Below are positions 1 through 9,681 of a DNA stretch of 64,000 nt, one piece after another (the stretch's first letter is position 1; each line of letters begins with the position of its first letter). The notes under the pieces were generated by a model that saw nothing but the letters and a program-made list of their open reading frames with translations, did no database searches and was not told where the DNA came from. This stretch comes from Craspedostauros australis. Taxonomy: Eukaryota; Bacillariophyta; Bacillariophyceae; Mastogloiales; Achnanthaceae. The translations under genes were made by a program, and so were the position numbers. The stretch is taken from NCBI GenBank assembly GCA_026770025.1, contig JAMXDE010000005.1, positions 3,286,001 through 3,350,000 of the forward strand. Reading direction: 5' to 3'.

Positions 1-1
1 A

Positions 2-1738
2 ATGGACGACACCGTTCGTAGCGAGGACATCCGGCACAAGGACAGCGTATCCATTCACGGTCACGTTCTCTCCATCATACCCGACAGTCAGATTGTTGCC
101 GGCCATGGCAGTCAACGTGGTCTCGCCAACACCTCCAGCCACGATCATCGCAGACGTCCACATGCCCTCCACGATGTGAGACTTGATGATGACATCCAAC
201 ACCTCCGGGGTTTGGAGGTCAGTGTTGCTGAGAACCTCATAGTTCTGTTTGGCTGCAGTGATCACATCATTGGGTGGAGCGAAGAAGGTGAATGTTCCGT
301 CGGAGTCGTAGAGTGAGGCAGATGCGCTGGCCATGACGAGGCTGTGCAAGGTGTTGTGGTTGCCGGTGGTGAGGAGGACGCTGCTGATGGTTTCGTTCAT
401 CCAGGGGAGGGCCAGGACTGCGTTGATCCCATGGGCGTATGCGTTGGATCCTTTGATATCGGCTTCGATGATCTCGCTCATGTTGTCGATGATAACTGAA
501 CCATTGATGGCTGTGAACGTGAGGGTTTTGCCAGCGTCTGTTACAATCGTGGTGCCTGTTTGGATATCAGAGGACAGGATTTCTTGGGAAGAGATGATGT
601 GATTGTCGATGATCGATTTGAGATGGATCTCGTACTCTGGAGTCTCCAGCTTCCTGAAGAGCGCAAGACCGAGTTGACCCAGAGCATAATTGGTGGGTGG
701 AAAGAGCGTGAAATTGAGGGTGGTCTCAAGCTCCGTCTTCCTTTCCACCATGTCGACGAGAGTGACGAAAATTTCGTATTTGGGAATCCTTGCATTGAGC
801 GCATCGATGACTGTGGGTGGCGACAGCACCTTGTTTGGAATGTGCAGGACCCCATTTTTGGCATATGCTGTGGTAAACAACCGCGCGTTGTCGCCAATGG
901 TGATGTCGACGCCGTCAGGTTGGATACTGGGGCTCACCGTTGTGACTGAGATCGGAACTTCTACACCATCGAGAGTCTCGAAGCTGGCTTCATTTCGGAG
1001 GAAGCGTCTGCTGCGCACGCCCATGGTGGCATGGTGAGCGAGGAGAGCGGCAGCGCCACGCGGGGTTTGGAAGTAGTCCTTGAAAGGAGGATCCGTGGCG
1101 AAGAATGCATCGAACACTGCGTTGGTCGGCGGAAAGATGGTGACCTCTTCATTGTCGAGGATGTCGGTGAAACCTGACAGCTCTGCCAGCTCTTTGTACT
1201 TGGAAAGTGGATCAAACGAGCCGATCAAGCCACGGAGGCTGAATCTAGTCCAGATTGGAGTTAAGAAGCCATCCATGAAGTGCATGACTCCGTTGTCGGC
1301 GCCGAAGTCGATGATGGAGATCGGAGCGTCGCCGCTGCGCACAGTGATGGTGCCAACTACCGGAGAATCAATGAGGAAGCTGATTGGCTGGCGGTTTTTG
1401 GCTATGTATAGGACTATCTCGGACATGCCGGAGCTTTGGATCGTAAGGCCAGTTAAGACGTGGTAATGCACGAACTCAACGAGGTGGTCGTACCAATCGC
1501 TGTTGTTGAGAAGATCGTTGAGAATGTTGCTGTCGAAGTTCTGCATGGCGGCATCTGTCGGAACGAAGACGGTGGCTTCGAGATTGGACAGAGTCTTCAC
1601 AAGATCTTGACCCACTGCATCGACAAGATTCTTGAAGATGGTGGTGTCATTCCGTTGGCTGAGATGCCCGTAGATGCTCTGAGCAGCAGAGGGCAGGACG
1701 AAGGTGCCCAGCACGAGGCTTGCGAGAGTGAGGTGCAT
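2..1738 (-). CDS. Fasciclin (FAS1) repeat protein, copy 1, partial
   Basis: First of three tandem paralogues; it runs off the left window edge, so 579 codons from the ATG (1738-1736) are visible and the C-terminal linker and tail are missing. The frame stays open from the start to base 2. It opens with a secretory signal peptide (MHLTLASLVLGTF then PSAAQ), followed by four FAS1 modules, the last nearly complete; each has the VFVPTDAA/TLFPPTN-type first motif and a GVMHFMDGFL/GVVH-type second motif. FAS1 proteins are extracellular adhesion modules. By homology to copies 2 and 3 it should end in a Pro/Thr/Ser linker and a hydrophobic tail suited to GPI anchoring. Modules 3-4 are nearly identical to those of the other copies, while modules 1-2 are clearly diverged. 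Confidence 0.9.
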   Translation of the reverse strand, partial: MHLTLASLVLGTFVLPSAAQSIYGHLSQRNDTTIFKNLVDAVGQDLVKTLSNLEATVFVPTDAAMQNFDSNILNDLLNNSDWYDHLVEFVHYHVLTGLTIQSSGMSEIVLYIAKNRQPISFLIDSPVVGTITVRSGDAPISIIDFGADNGVMHFMDGFLTPIWTRFSLRGLIGSFDPLSKYKELAELSGFTDILDNEEVTIFPPTNAVFDAFFATDPPFKDYFQTPRGAAALLAHHATMGVRSRRFLRNEASFETLDGVEVPISVTTVSPSIQPDGVDITIGDNARLFTTAYAKNGVLHIPNKVLSPPTVIDALNARIPKYEIFVTLVDMVERKTELETTLNFTLFPPTNYALGQLGLALFRKLETPEYEIHLKSIIDNHIISSQEILSSDIQTGTTIVTDAGKTLTFTAINGSVIIDNMSEIIEADIKGSNAYAHGINAVLALPWMNETISSVLLTTGNHNTLHSLVMASASASLYDSDGTFTFFAPPNDVITAAKQNYEVLSNTDLQTPEVLDVIIKSHIVEGMWTSAMIVAGGVGETTLTAMAGNNLTVGYDGENVTVNGYAVLVPDVLATNGVVH

Positions 1739-2255
1739 GATGGATGTTCTGGTTCGATTGGCTTTGATTTGGCTTTGATTTAGCTTCGATTTGGTTTCGA
1801 TTTGGCGCGAACTCTCTCCGGTTGGATGTTCGTATGGTGGTATGTGACGCTGGCTGCGATGGTGTTGCGGTTGTGCTTTGCAAGTATGACGGTGTGACCG
1901 CTCGACTTGCTCAAAACACGATGGATGGAGGGGACGCAGACGATCCTCGTTGAAGAATGGCCGCGTCGTGCATCCACCACATTCGGCGCAGCGGTGGATG
2001 CCGTTAGTGCGGATTTCTGCCAACTTTGAAAGTGTTGTGTGGAGGTTTGTTGTGAGTTGGGAAGGGAGGGACCATGTCTCCCCCAAAGGGAGAATCGGCG
2101 CCAAGATGGGCAGAGATGTCACGTGGTGAACAGAGAACGAATCCGAGGATCCGGCATCCGCAAAGCGTGCAACTATCGGCAACATCTCGAAGAAGAATCT
2201 GTTGATGCCAAAGATCCCACCTCTCTGCGAAACGTTCACACGATGTTGCCATACC
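1739..2255. other. Upstream region of FAS1 copy 1
   Basis: About 0.5 kb with no supportable gene. Just upstream of the copy 1 start (1750-1806) there are four to five short tandem copies of a TTGGCTTTGATTT-like unit, which also occur before copy 3. It probably contains the 5' leader and promoter of copy 1; no clear core promoter motif was seen. Confidence 0.5.
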
Positions 2256-2741
2256 AGGGACACCCAATACTAATTTGTCCAGAATTTGGGTGTTGACATC
2301 TTTTCTAGTCTTGCGGGACTGTAAATGGACAGAACCACAGTGTCGATCAAGTTTGTCATTGTTTTCTTCGAAGTCGACCATTTGAGAGAAGAATTCAACA
2401 AAGGCGAGGACCATCTTAACGGACTCTATCGGACATAGATGAACATGAGAACAGATCCGGACAAATTCGAACCACATGGATTCGTACTTCCACCCGCTGA
2501 GAGTGGAGCCCTGTCCGGATCTGTCCGTATATGTCCATATTTGTCCGTATCAGTTGTGTTGTCCGATTATATTGTTGTCCGTTCATGAATATTACACATT
2601 TCAAGGAGTTTCTCGCTCAATTGTCGTATTTGAAGAAGCCAACAAACAATTCGATCATTGCATTGATTTCTCTTGTATTAGTCCCGCAAGATTCAAAAAC
2701 ATGTAATTTTCAGAATTCTGGACAAATTATTGGGTGTCCCT
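2256..2741. mobile_element. Fold-back MITE with AGGGACACCC termini
   Basis: A 486-bp element that is almost entirely an inverted repeat. The left end begins AGGGACACCCAATA and the right end, read in reverse complement, begins identically. Imperfect pairing continues for about 150 bp per arm (shared blocks ATTTGTCCAGAATT and CTTGCGGGACT). It is bounded by a probable target-site duplication, GCCATACC (2248-2255) and GCCAATACC (2742-2750), differing by one base. The core has four tandem decamers around TGTCCGTAT (2511-2550) and a further inverted pair, AGATCCGGACA/TGTCCGGATCT. It encodes no protein. The 8-9 bp duplication suits a hAT- or MULE-like superfamily, but that assignment is inference. 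Confidence 0.75.
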
Positions 2742-3133
2742 GCCAATACCATTGTTACACGGGCCGGAGTGACTCCTGGTGCCGATCAACCATGCCATCC
2801 GTCGTCCATCGTGCAATCATCGGAGCTGGTGAAGCCCAAAACAAGCGGCACCTTGCCTTGATATTCTCTTGAAAATCGTACTCCTCTCTGGAGAGAAACA
2901 CTGCATGTGCCCTCTCATGTCGTGGTCATGACGGTACGAGAACTACATTATGTTATAACTATTCTAGAATACTTCCATCCGAGTACGACAAGCACCACGA
3001 TGTGCTTCGCCGTGCAACTCCTGCGTCCGCCACAGACCGGCCGATCGATAGGCCAAGCGATCCATCGCATCAAGCTGGATACTTGTCAGGCTGTGACAAT
3101 ATCGTTCCACACTGAAACATTGCATCAAGCCCA
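2742..3133. other. 3' flank of FAS1 copy 2
   Basis: No gene. Its last part (about 2950-3133) resembles the 3' flank of copy 3 (5770-5854): both hold ACCACGATGTGCTTC, a CACTGAAAC/TACTGAAAC block and CAAAGAATG before the stop. The tandem duplication therefore included the 3' flank. Copy 2 carries an extra segment of roughly 85 bp. Confidence 0.55.
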
Positions 3134-5116
3134 TCAAAGAATGACAACGAGGTATGCCATGCCGGCAACAGCAGCACCCAGCAACGATGCGACCGCAGAG
3201 GCTTCCGGAATCGCAGACGAGGTCGGAGCAGAAGTCGGAGCGGCAGTCGGAGCGGAGATCGGAGCGGAGCTGGGAATGAGGGTCGGTGCATTCGTCGGTG
3301 CCATGGATGGCATCGCTGATGGCATTGCCGTCGGCGAGTTGGATGGCAACGGCAATTCACTAGGCACGATGATGCTGCCGTACGAATGGACGACACCGTT
3401 CGTAGCGAGGACATCCGGCACAAGGACAGCGTATCCATTCACGGTCACGTTCTCTCCATCATACCCGACAGTCAGATTGTTGCCAGCCATGGCAGTCAAC
3501 GTGGTCTCGCCAACACCTCCAGCCACGATCATCGCAGACGTCCACATGCCCTCCACGATGTGGGACTTGATGATGACATCCAACACCTCCGGGGTTTGGA
3601 GGTCGGCGTTGCTGAGAACCTCATAGTTCTGTTTGGCTGCAGTGATCACATCGTCGGGTGGAGCGAAGAAGGTGAACGGCCCGCCGGAGTCGTAGAGTGA
3701 GGCAGATGCGCTGGCCATGACGAGGCTGTGAAGGGTGCCGTGGCTGCCGGTGGTGAGAAGGACGCTGCTGATGGTTTCGTTCATCCAGGGGAGGGCCAGG
3801 ACTGCGTTGATCCCATGGGCGTATGCGTTGACTCCGAAGATGTCGGCTTCGATGATCTCGCTCATGTTGTCGATGGTAACTGAACCATTGATAGCTGTGA
3901 ACGTGAAGGTTTTGCCAGCGTCCGTTACAATCATGGTGCCTGTTTGGATATCAGAGGACAGGATTTCTTGCGAAGAGATGATGTGGTTATTGATGATCGA
4001 TTTGAGATGGGTGTGGTACTCTGGAGTCTGCAGCTTCATGACGAGAGCAGGGTCTAGTTGACCCAGAGCATCGTTGGTTGGTGCAAAGAGTGTGAAGTTG
4101 AAGGTGGTTTCGAGTTTGACCTTTTTATCCACCATGTCAAGGAGATCAATGAAGGAGTCGTACTTGGGAGTCCTGACGTTGAGCAGATCGATGACTGTGG
4201 GCGGCACCAGCACCTCGTCGATAATGTGAACGACCCCGTTGATGACATAGCTGATGCTAGACAACCGCACGTTGTCGCCGATGAAGATGTCGATGCCATC
4301 GTCGTTGATATCACTGTCGGTGACTGTGATCGGAACTTCCACACCATCGATGGTCTCAAAGGTGGTTTCATCTCGAAGGAAGCGTCTGCTGCGTGCACCA
4401 TACCTGGCATGATGAGAGAGGAGAGCAGAGGCGCCTACCTTGGTTTGGAAGTAGTCCTTGAGAGGAGGATCCGTGGCGAAGAATGCATCGAACGCTACAT
4501 TGGTCGGCGGGAAGATAGTGGCATCTTCATTGGTGAGGATGTCGGTGAAACCTGCCAGCTCTGCCAGCTCTGTGTACTTAGAAAGTGAATCAATCGCGCC
4601 GATCAAATCGTAGAGATTGAACCTGACCGAGATTGGAGTCAAGAAGTCGTCCATGAAGTGCATGACTCCGTTGTCGGCGCCGAAGTTGATGAAGTTGATC
4701 CGAGCGTCGCCGCTCTGAACAGAGATGTCACCGACTGCCGGAAAATCAGGGACGAAGCCAATTAGTTCGTCGTTCAATGTGGTGTATTCATTGTCGGCGG
4801 TCATGTCGAAGTTGAGGATGGTTTCGCCAGCCACGATGTGGTAATGCACGAAGTCGACGAGGTGCTCATACCAATCGCTGTTGGTGAGGAAATCGGTCAG
4901 AACCTGGGCATTTATGGCTGCCATGGCGGCATCTGTCGGAACGAACATGGTGGCTTCGAAGGTGGACAGTGGGAACACAAGATCTGGACCCACCGCATCG
5001 ACAAGGGCCTTGAAGACGGTGGCGCCATCCTGTTGTTCGAGATGCTCGTAGATGCTCTGAGCAGCACAGGGCAGCACGAAGGTGCTCAGTATGAGGCTCG
5101 CGATGTTGAGATGCAT
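3134..5116 (-). CDS. Fasciclin (FAS1) repeat protein, copy 2, GPI-anchor type
   Basis: Single-exon 660-residue secreted or surface protein. Residues 1-20 are a signal peptide ending PCAAQ. Four FAS1 modules lie at about 21-161, 167-306, 308-443 and 447-586, each with an FxPTDxA/FAPTNDA-like first motif and a GVxHxxD/HGINAVLALP-like second motif. Residues 587-635 form a Pro/Thr/Ser/Ala linker of SAPT/PSMAPT units, and 640-660 are a hydrophobic tail ending LVVIL, the usual plan of a GPI-anchored protein. FAS1 proteins mediate cell-cell or cell-matrix adhesion, so a role in surface adhesion or aggregation is likely but unproven. N-glycosylation sequons (NFT, NGS, NMS, NET, NLT, NVT) are frequent in modules 3-4. 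It is the middle member of the tandem array, all on the same strand. Confidence 0.93.
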   Translation of the reverse strand: MHLNIASLILSTFVLPCAAQSIYEHLEQQDGATVFKALVDAVGPDLVFPLSTFEATMFVPTDAAMAAINAQVLTDFLTNSDWYEHLVDFVHYHIVAGETILNFDMTADNEYTTLNDELIGFVPDFPAVGDISVQSGDARINFINFGADNGVMHFMDDFLTPISVRFNLYDLIGAIDSLSKYTELAELAGFTDILTNEDATIFPPTNVAFDAFFATDPPLKDYFQTKVGASALLSHHARYGARSRRFLRDETTFETIDGVEVPITVTDSDINDDGIDIFIGDNVRLSSISYVINGVVHIIDEVLVPPTVIDLLNVRTPKYDSFIDLLDMVDKKVKLETTFNFTLFAPTNDALGQLDPALVMKLQTPEYHTHLKSIINNHIISSQEILSSDIQTGTMIVTDAGKTFTFTAINGSVTIDNMSEIIEADIFGVNAYAHGINAVLALPWMNETISSVLLTTGSHGTLHSLVMASASASLYDSGGPFTFFAPPDDVITAAKQNYEVLSNADLQTPEVLDVIIKSHIVEGMWTSAMIVAGGVGETTLTAMAGNNLTVGYDGENVTVNGYAVLVPDVLATNGVVHSYGSIIVPSELPLPSNSPTAMPSAMPSMAPTNAPTLIPSSAPISAPTAAPTSAPTSSAIPEASAVASLLGAAVAGMAYLVVIL

Positions 5117-5854
5117 CGTTGGGGTGCTGTTTGAACTCCTTTGGCATTGGCTTTGACCTGCCTCCGAGTTGGTTTTATGACCTCATTTTGTAACCACGCG
5201 GCTTGGTATCTGTACCCGTACGAGTGTCGGTATGGCTTCAGCAGTGCAGATTGGGTTTGTGTTGTTGTGTTTGGGAGGCAAAGTTCTTGCCGCCGATGTG
5301 TGTGGTGGGACGTTGATGTCCCTGGTGAGAAACATTTCCAATCGCGAACAGTGAGATGGTTGAGAAACTCCCCCAAATCTGAACAGGAAGATGCGTCCAT
5401 GATGGGTGAACTGGTGTGTGATCTCATTGGCGGATTTCGGTAGTCGCCCGGAGCGAACAATCAAACAGGATACTTCCCGAATGGAAGCAAGATGACACAC
5501 AACATCACAAAACGGAACCAGACTAACCTCTCTCTCCACATCTGATGCTGCCGTCATGGTGATCGGATCCCAAAATGACTTCTGAAGTAAGCGTAGAATG
5601 CATGGCACAGCTTGAAGCAGATCGAAAACAGCTGTTCTGCTCCGAGTTGCCGCAAGACGAATACGAGATTGGACCGTGCGTGTCCTCTTGGACAGATCAC
5701 GTCCCGCCAACGCCATTGCGATATGAACTGGAGTGGCTGTTGGTGAAGGCGATGAAAGAACGTTGTCATTCATAGCGATTATAGAATAGTTCATTTACGA
5801 CAATACCACGATGTGCTTCTCCATACTGAAACGTTCCAGGAAACCGGGATCAAA
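5117..5854. other. Intergenic region between FAS1 copies 2 and 3
   Basis: About 0.74 kb holding the promoter side of copy 2 and the 3' flank of copy 3. A degenerate TTGGCTTTGACC motif sits at 5147-5158, related to the leader repeats of copies 1 and 3. The open frames here have no domain likeness and are not counterparts of anything in the other intergenic spaces. Confidence 0.5.
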
Positions 5855-7855
5855 TCAAAGAATGGCAACAAGGTGTGCCATCCCGATAACAGTGGCACCC
5901 AGCAACGATGCGACCGCAGAGGCTCCCGGCATCGCAGACGAGGTCGGAGCGGAAGTCGGAGTGGAGGTCGGAACGGGGGTCGCTGTAAGTGTTGGTGACA
6001 TGGATGGGGCCGCCGTAACTATTGGTGCCATGGAGGGGGTCGCCGTAAGTGTTGGTGTCATGGAAGGGGCCGCCGATGCCAACGCCGTCGGTGAATTGGA
6101 TGGCAACGGCAATTCACTAGGCACGATGATGCTGCCGTACGAATGGACGACACCGTTCGTAGCGAGGACATCCGGCACAAGGACAGCGTATCCATTCACG
6201 GTCACGTTCTCTCCATCATACCCGACAATCAAGTTGTTGCCGGCCATGGCAGTCAACGTGGTCTCGCCAATACCTCCAGCCACGATCATCGCAGACGTCC
6301 ACATGCCCTCCACGATGTGGGACTTGATGATGACATCCAACACTTCCGGGGTTTGGAGGCCAGCGTTGCTGAGAACCTCATAGTTCTGTTTGGCTGCAGT
6401 GATCACATCATTGGGTGGAGCGAAGAAGGTGAACGGCCCGCCGGAGTCGTAGAGTGAGGCAGATGCGCTGGCCATGACAAGGCTGTGCAGGGTGTCGTGG
6501 CTGCCGGTGGTGAGAAGGACGCTGCTGATGGTTTCGTTCATCCAGGGGAGGGCCAGGACAGCGTTGATGCCATGGGCGTATGCGTTGGATCCTTTGATAT
6601 CGGCTTCGATGATCTCGCTCATGTTGTCGATGGTAACTGAACCATTGATGGCTGTGAACGTGAGGGTTTTGCCGGCATCCGTTACAATCGTGGTGCCTGT
6701 TTGGATATCAGAGGACAGGATTTCTTGGGAAGAGATGATGTGGTTATCGATGATCGATTTGAGATGGATCTCGTACTCTGGAGTCTGCAGCTTCATGACG
6801 AGAGCAGAATCGAGTTGACCCAGAGCATCGTTGGTTGGTGCAAAGAGAGTGAAGTTGAAGGTGGTTTCAAGCTCCGCCTTTTTACCCGCCGCCTCGAGGA
6901 GAGTGGCGAAGATTTCGTATTTGGGAGTCCTTGCATTGAGCGAATCGATGACTGTGGGAGGCACCAACACATCCTCGATACTGTGAATGACACCGTTTTT
7001 GGCATAGTCGACGCTAGACACCCACGCGTTGCCAACGAAGATGGTGTCGATTTCGTCGACGACTGTGATCGGAATTTTCACACCATCGAGAGTCTCGAAG
7101 CTGGCTTCATTTTCGAGGAAGCGGGTCCCGCGCACGCCCATGGTGGCATGGTGAGCGAGGAGAGCGGCAGCACCGCGCGGGGTTTGGAAGTAGTCCTTGA
7201 GAGGATGATCCGTGGCGAAGAATCCATCGAGCACTGCGGTGGTTGGCAGGAAGATGGTGACATTTTCATTGTCGAGGATGTCGGTGAAACCTGACAGCTC
7301 TGCCAGCTCTTTGTACTTGGAAAATCGATCATTCAAGCCGAGGGATTCGCGGAGATTGAATCTCATCCAGGCCGGCGTTAGGAAGCCATCCATGAAGTGC
7401 ATGACTCCATTGTTGGCGCCGAAGTCGATGATGCTGATCCGAGCGTCACCACTCTGAACAGTGATGTCACCCATTGCGGGAGAATCAGGGACGAAGCTAA
7501 TAAATTCGGCGCCTAGGGTCAAGTATGTATCGTCGGCGGTCATGTCGGCACTGAGGATGGTTCCGGCAGGCACGATGTGGTAATTCACGAAGGCGGCGAG
7601 GTGATCATACCAGTCGCTGTCGTTGAGAAGATCGTTGAGAATGTTGCCGTCGAAGTTTTGCATGGCGGCATCTGTCGGAACGAAGAGGGTGGCTTGGAAG
7701 TCGCGCAAAGCCATCGGAAGATCCGCACCGACCGCGTCAACAAGAGTCTTGAAGCTGGTGGTGTCATTCCGTTGGCTGAGATGCCCGTAGATGCTCTGAG
7801 CAGCACAGGGCAGGGCGAAGGTGCCCAGCACGAGGCTTGCGAGAGTGAGGTGCAT
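5855..7855 (-). CDS. Fasciclin (FAS1) repeat protein, copy 3, GPI-anchor type
   Basis: Single-exon 666-residue paralogue of copy 2 with the same plan: signal peptide (MHLTLASLVLGTF, PCAAQ), four FAS1 modules, a low-complexity linker and a hydrophobic C-terminal tail ending LVAIL that suits GPI anchoring. The linker differs from copy 2 in carrying three tandem 10-residue repeats (TPTLTATPSM, APIVTAAPSM, SPTLTATPVP) encoded by 30-bp units at 5981-6070. Modules 3-4 differ from copy 2 at only a few residues, whereas module 1 is roughly two-thirds identical. A cell-surface adhesion role is inferred from the family. The 5' leader has the same TTGGCTTTGATTT repeats as copy 1, which suggests copies 1 and 3 share more recent 5' ancestry. 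Confidence 0.93.
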   Translation of the reverse strand: MHLTLASLVLGTFALPCAAQSIYGHLSQRNDTTSFKTLVDAVGADLPMALRDFQATLFVPTDAAMQNFDGNILNDLLNDSDWYDHLAAFVNYHIVPAGTILSADMTADDTYLTLGAEFISFVPDSPAMGDITVQSGDARISIIDFGANNGVMHFMDGFLTPAWMRFNLRESLGLNDRFSKYKELAELSGFTDILDNENVTIFLPTTAVLDGFFATDHPLKDYFQTPRGAAALLAHHATMGVRGTRFLENEASFETLDGVKIPITVVDEIDTIFVGNAWVSSVDYAKNGVIHSIEDVLVPPTVIDSLNARTPKYEIFATLLEAAGKKAELETTFNFTLFAPTNDALGQLDSALVMKLQTPEYEIHLKSIIDNHIISSQEILSSDIQTGTTIVTDAGKTLTFTAINGSVTIDNMSEIIEADIKGSNAYAHGINAVLALPWMNETISSVLLTTGSHDTLHSLVMASASASLYDSGGPFTFFAPPNDVITAAKQNYEVLSNAGLQTPEVLDVIIKSHIVEGMWTSAMIVAGGIGETTLTAMAGNNLIVGYDGENVTVNGYAVLVPDVLATNGVVHSYGSIIVPSELPLPSNSPTALASAAPSMTPTLTATPSMAPIVTAAPSMSPTLTATPVPTSTPTSAPTSSAMPGASAVASLLGATVIGMAHLVAIL
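5981..6070 (-). repeat. 30-bp coding minisatellite in the FAS1 copy 3 linker
   Basis: Three in-frame 30-bp units (5981-6010, 6011-6040, 6041-6070) encode a Pro/Thr/Ala/Ser decapeptide. Copy 2 lacks this exact repeat, so linker length varies between paralogues. Confidence 0.8.
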
Positions 7856-8493
7856 GATGGATGTTCTCGTTCAATTGGCTTCGACTTGGCTTTGATTTGG
7901 CTTCGACTTGGCCTTGATTTGATGTGGGTTCTGTGCGGATTTTATGTGGCGGTTGGCTGCGATCGATTATGCGATCGTGATGTGCTTTTGTTGCGGTTGC
8001 GCAGGATGATGTTTGCGCATAGGATCTGATCGTCGTGTGGTGTACGACGATGTCATGAGACCTGAGAGGCGAAGTATGGCTGTGGCCAAGGTCCTGTCCT
8101 GGTCGCGCTCACGCTGTGTTGGCATCGAGCTCCGCCACAACCAGCACGGAAAAGTGTTTAAGATCCACGTTTTGACTCTGGCCTGGTTGGGACATTTCGC
8201 TTTTCACCTCACTTGTCCAAAGATCCCTGCGGAGACGCCAGAGCGTGTGCCTTCGGCAGATGGGAGATGGCAGGGGGTTGCGCTTTGTCCGTGGACATGG
8301 CATCAAGGGGATGTCCACATCGCGTGGCCTCCGATCGGAGTGAAGGTACTGTTGTCCGCGTGATGTTGGTTGTGGCGAGGTTTCTGGAATGCACACGGTT
8401 CAAGGACGGAAGGCCAACAACATCATTGTCACGAGGACTGAAACGGAAGAACATCGAAGCAAACACGAATCACGAGTCAATCACGACACAATG
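7856..8493. other. Upstream region of FAS1 copy 3
   Basis: No supportable gene. Bases 7870-7921 hold tandem TTGGCTTYGAYTT units like those before copy 1. The rest, up to the transposon-like element, is unremarkable. Confidence 0.5.
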
Positions 8494-8740
8494 CAGGGAC
8501 ACCCGGCAAAAAGCAGCGGAGACGGAAACTCGACTAGTACGACTAATTCGACATCGAAAAAACGATTTTGTCACCAGACACAAGAAAGCCTCAATTGACA
8601 TTCCGCGATTGGCGAAGAACGAACCTCCTTTCGAAGAACTTAGTGAGACATCATGTTGGTCCTACTTCGGACAAATACAACGAGGCATCGATGCCGATGG
8701 CCCAAATGACCGAGTCCCGTCAATACCGATGACAATCAGC

Positions 8741-8880
8741 GCCTAAATCTAAATAAGTCGAATGACGACTATTTATTTCGAATGACGTCTAAATAAATCA
8801 AATGGCGTCTAAATATATCTAATGACGACTATTTATTTCTAATGACGTCTAAAAATATCTAATGACGTCTAAATGAATCG
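8741..8880. repeat. Left 20-bp tandem array (7 units)
   Basis: Exact 20-bp periodicity with no spacers. The first unit (8741) is degenerate, then six clear units start at 8761, 8781, 8801, 8821, 8841 and 8861. There are two unit types: A, AATGACGTCTAAATAAATCN, and B, AATGACGACTATTTATTTCN. The AT cores of A (AAATAAAT) and B (ATTTATTT) are reverse complements, so neighbouring A and B units can pair. Three units hold an intact TGACGTC. Confidence 0.9.
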
Positions 8881-9681
8881 CACAAGTTTGTCACTCGTGA
8901 CCCAAGAAGACAAGGTCGGGAAGTGATCGAACTAATCAAGTGCGCTTGGTCACACAAGCAGACCACAAAATGGTGACTCTCCTCGGCTCTGCCCTGCTCT
9001 GGACGGATCACAACAGAGACGAGTGTGGAATTGGAGTGTTATTGTCTATTATACGTTTTATTTTGGTTACGATTGTATAAATGTGAAGCAGACTGTGCAA
9101 AGAGTTCGTGGTCAACCTCGAAGAGTTCTGATCTGTTGTCCATTTGGTACTGTATTGGAAGAAGAGGAGCGGGAGAGAGCCATTGGAATGATATGGCTGC
9201 CGCTCATGCCAGCGGCTTTGCTTTGTTGGAAGGAGGAAGCGTGGGGCGGGGGGAATCTCATGGCGATTGTTTGTGGCGAACAGCAGGATTTGTGAGCAAT
9301 GCACAGAGAAATACAATGTGACTACCCTTCGAACAAAGAGACACCTTCACTGATACCGCAAAACCAAGTGCAGAACAGACGAAACGAGCATGCCATCACA
9401 CTGGTCTACTGCGACGTAGGAAGTAACACATGCGTGCATCGGTTTGTATTGCGACTGTATCGCGTTCGCTACACTACGTTGATACTTGATGTTGTGAAGT
9501 GGTTTGCATGGCTTGGCCATTCCAAACGAACGCGCGAACGCCATGTGTTGCTCTCATCGAATCCCGTCTGTGTATCCCTGTTTGTTGGTCTGTTTCCATT
9601 TCATCAATCGTGACGTGGCACGAGCTTTGCTTAGTCGATCTAGTCAGTTGAGCCAAGTGGCGTGTCCCGTGAAAAAAATCG

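Noticed and set aside
5183-5794. A 203-codon minus-strand frame between FAS1 copies 2 and 3
   Set aside because: No domain, no counterpart in the other intergenic spaces, and it overlaps the likely promoter of copy 2.
2-6457. A 104-codon plus-strand frame repeated almost unchanged at 2-316, 3386-3700 and 6143-6457
   Set aside because: It is the antisense shadow of FAS1 module 4, conserved only because the sense coding sequence is conserved.
8213-8746. A 177-codon plus-strand frame running across the left inverted repeat of the TIR element
   Set aside because: Composition is not protein-like, it crosses an element boundary, and no transposase motif is visible.
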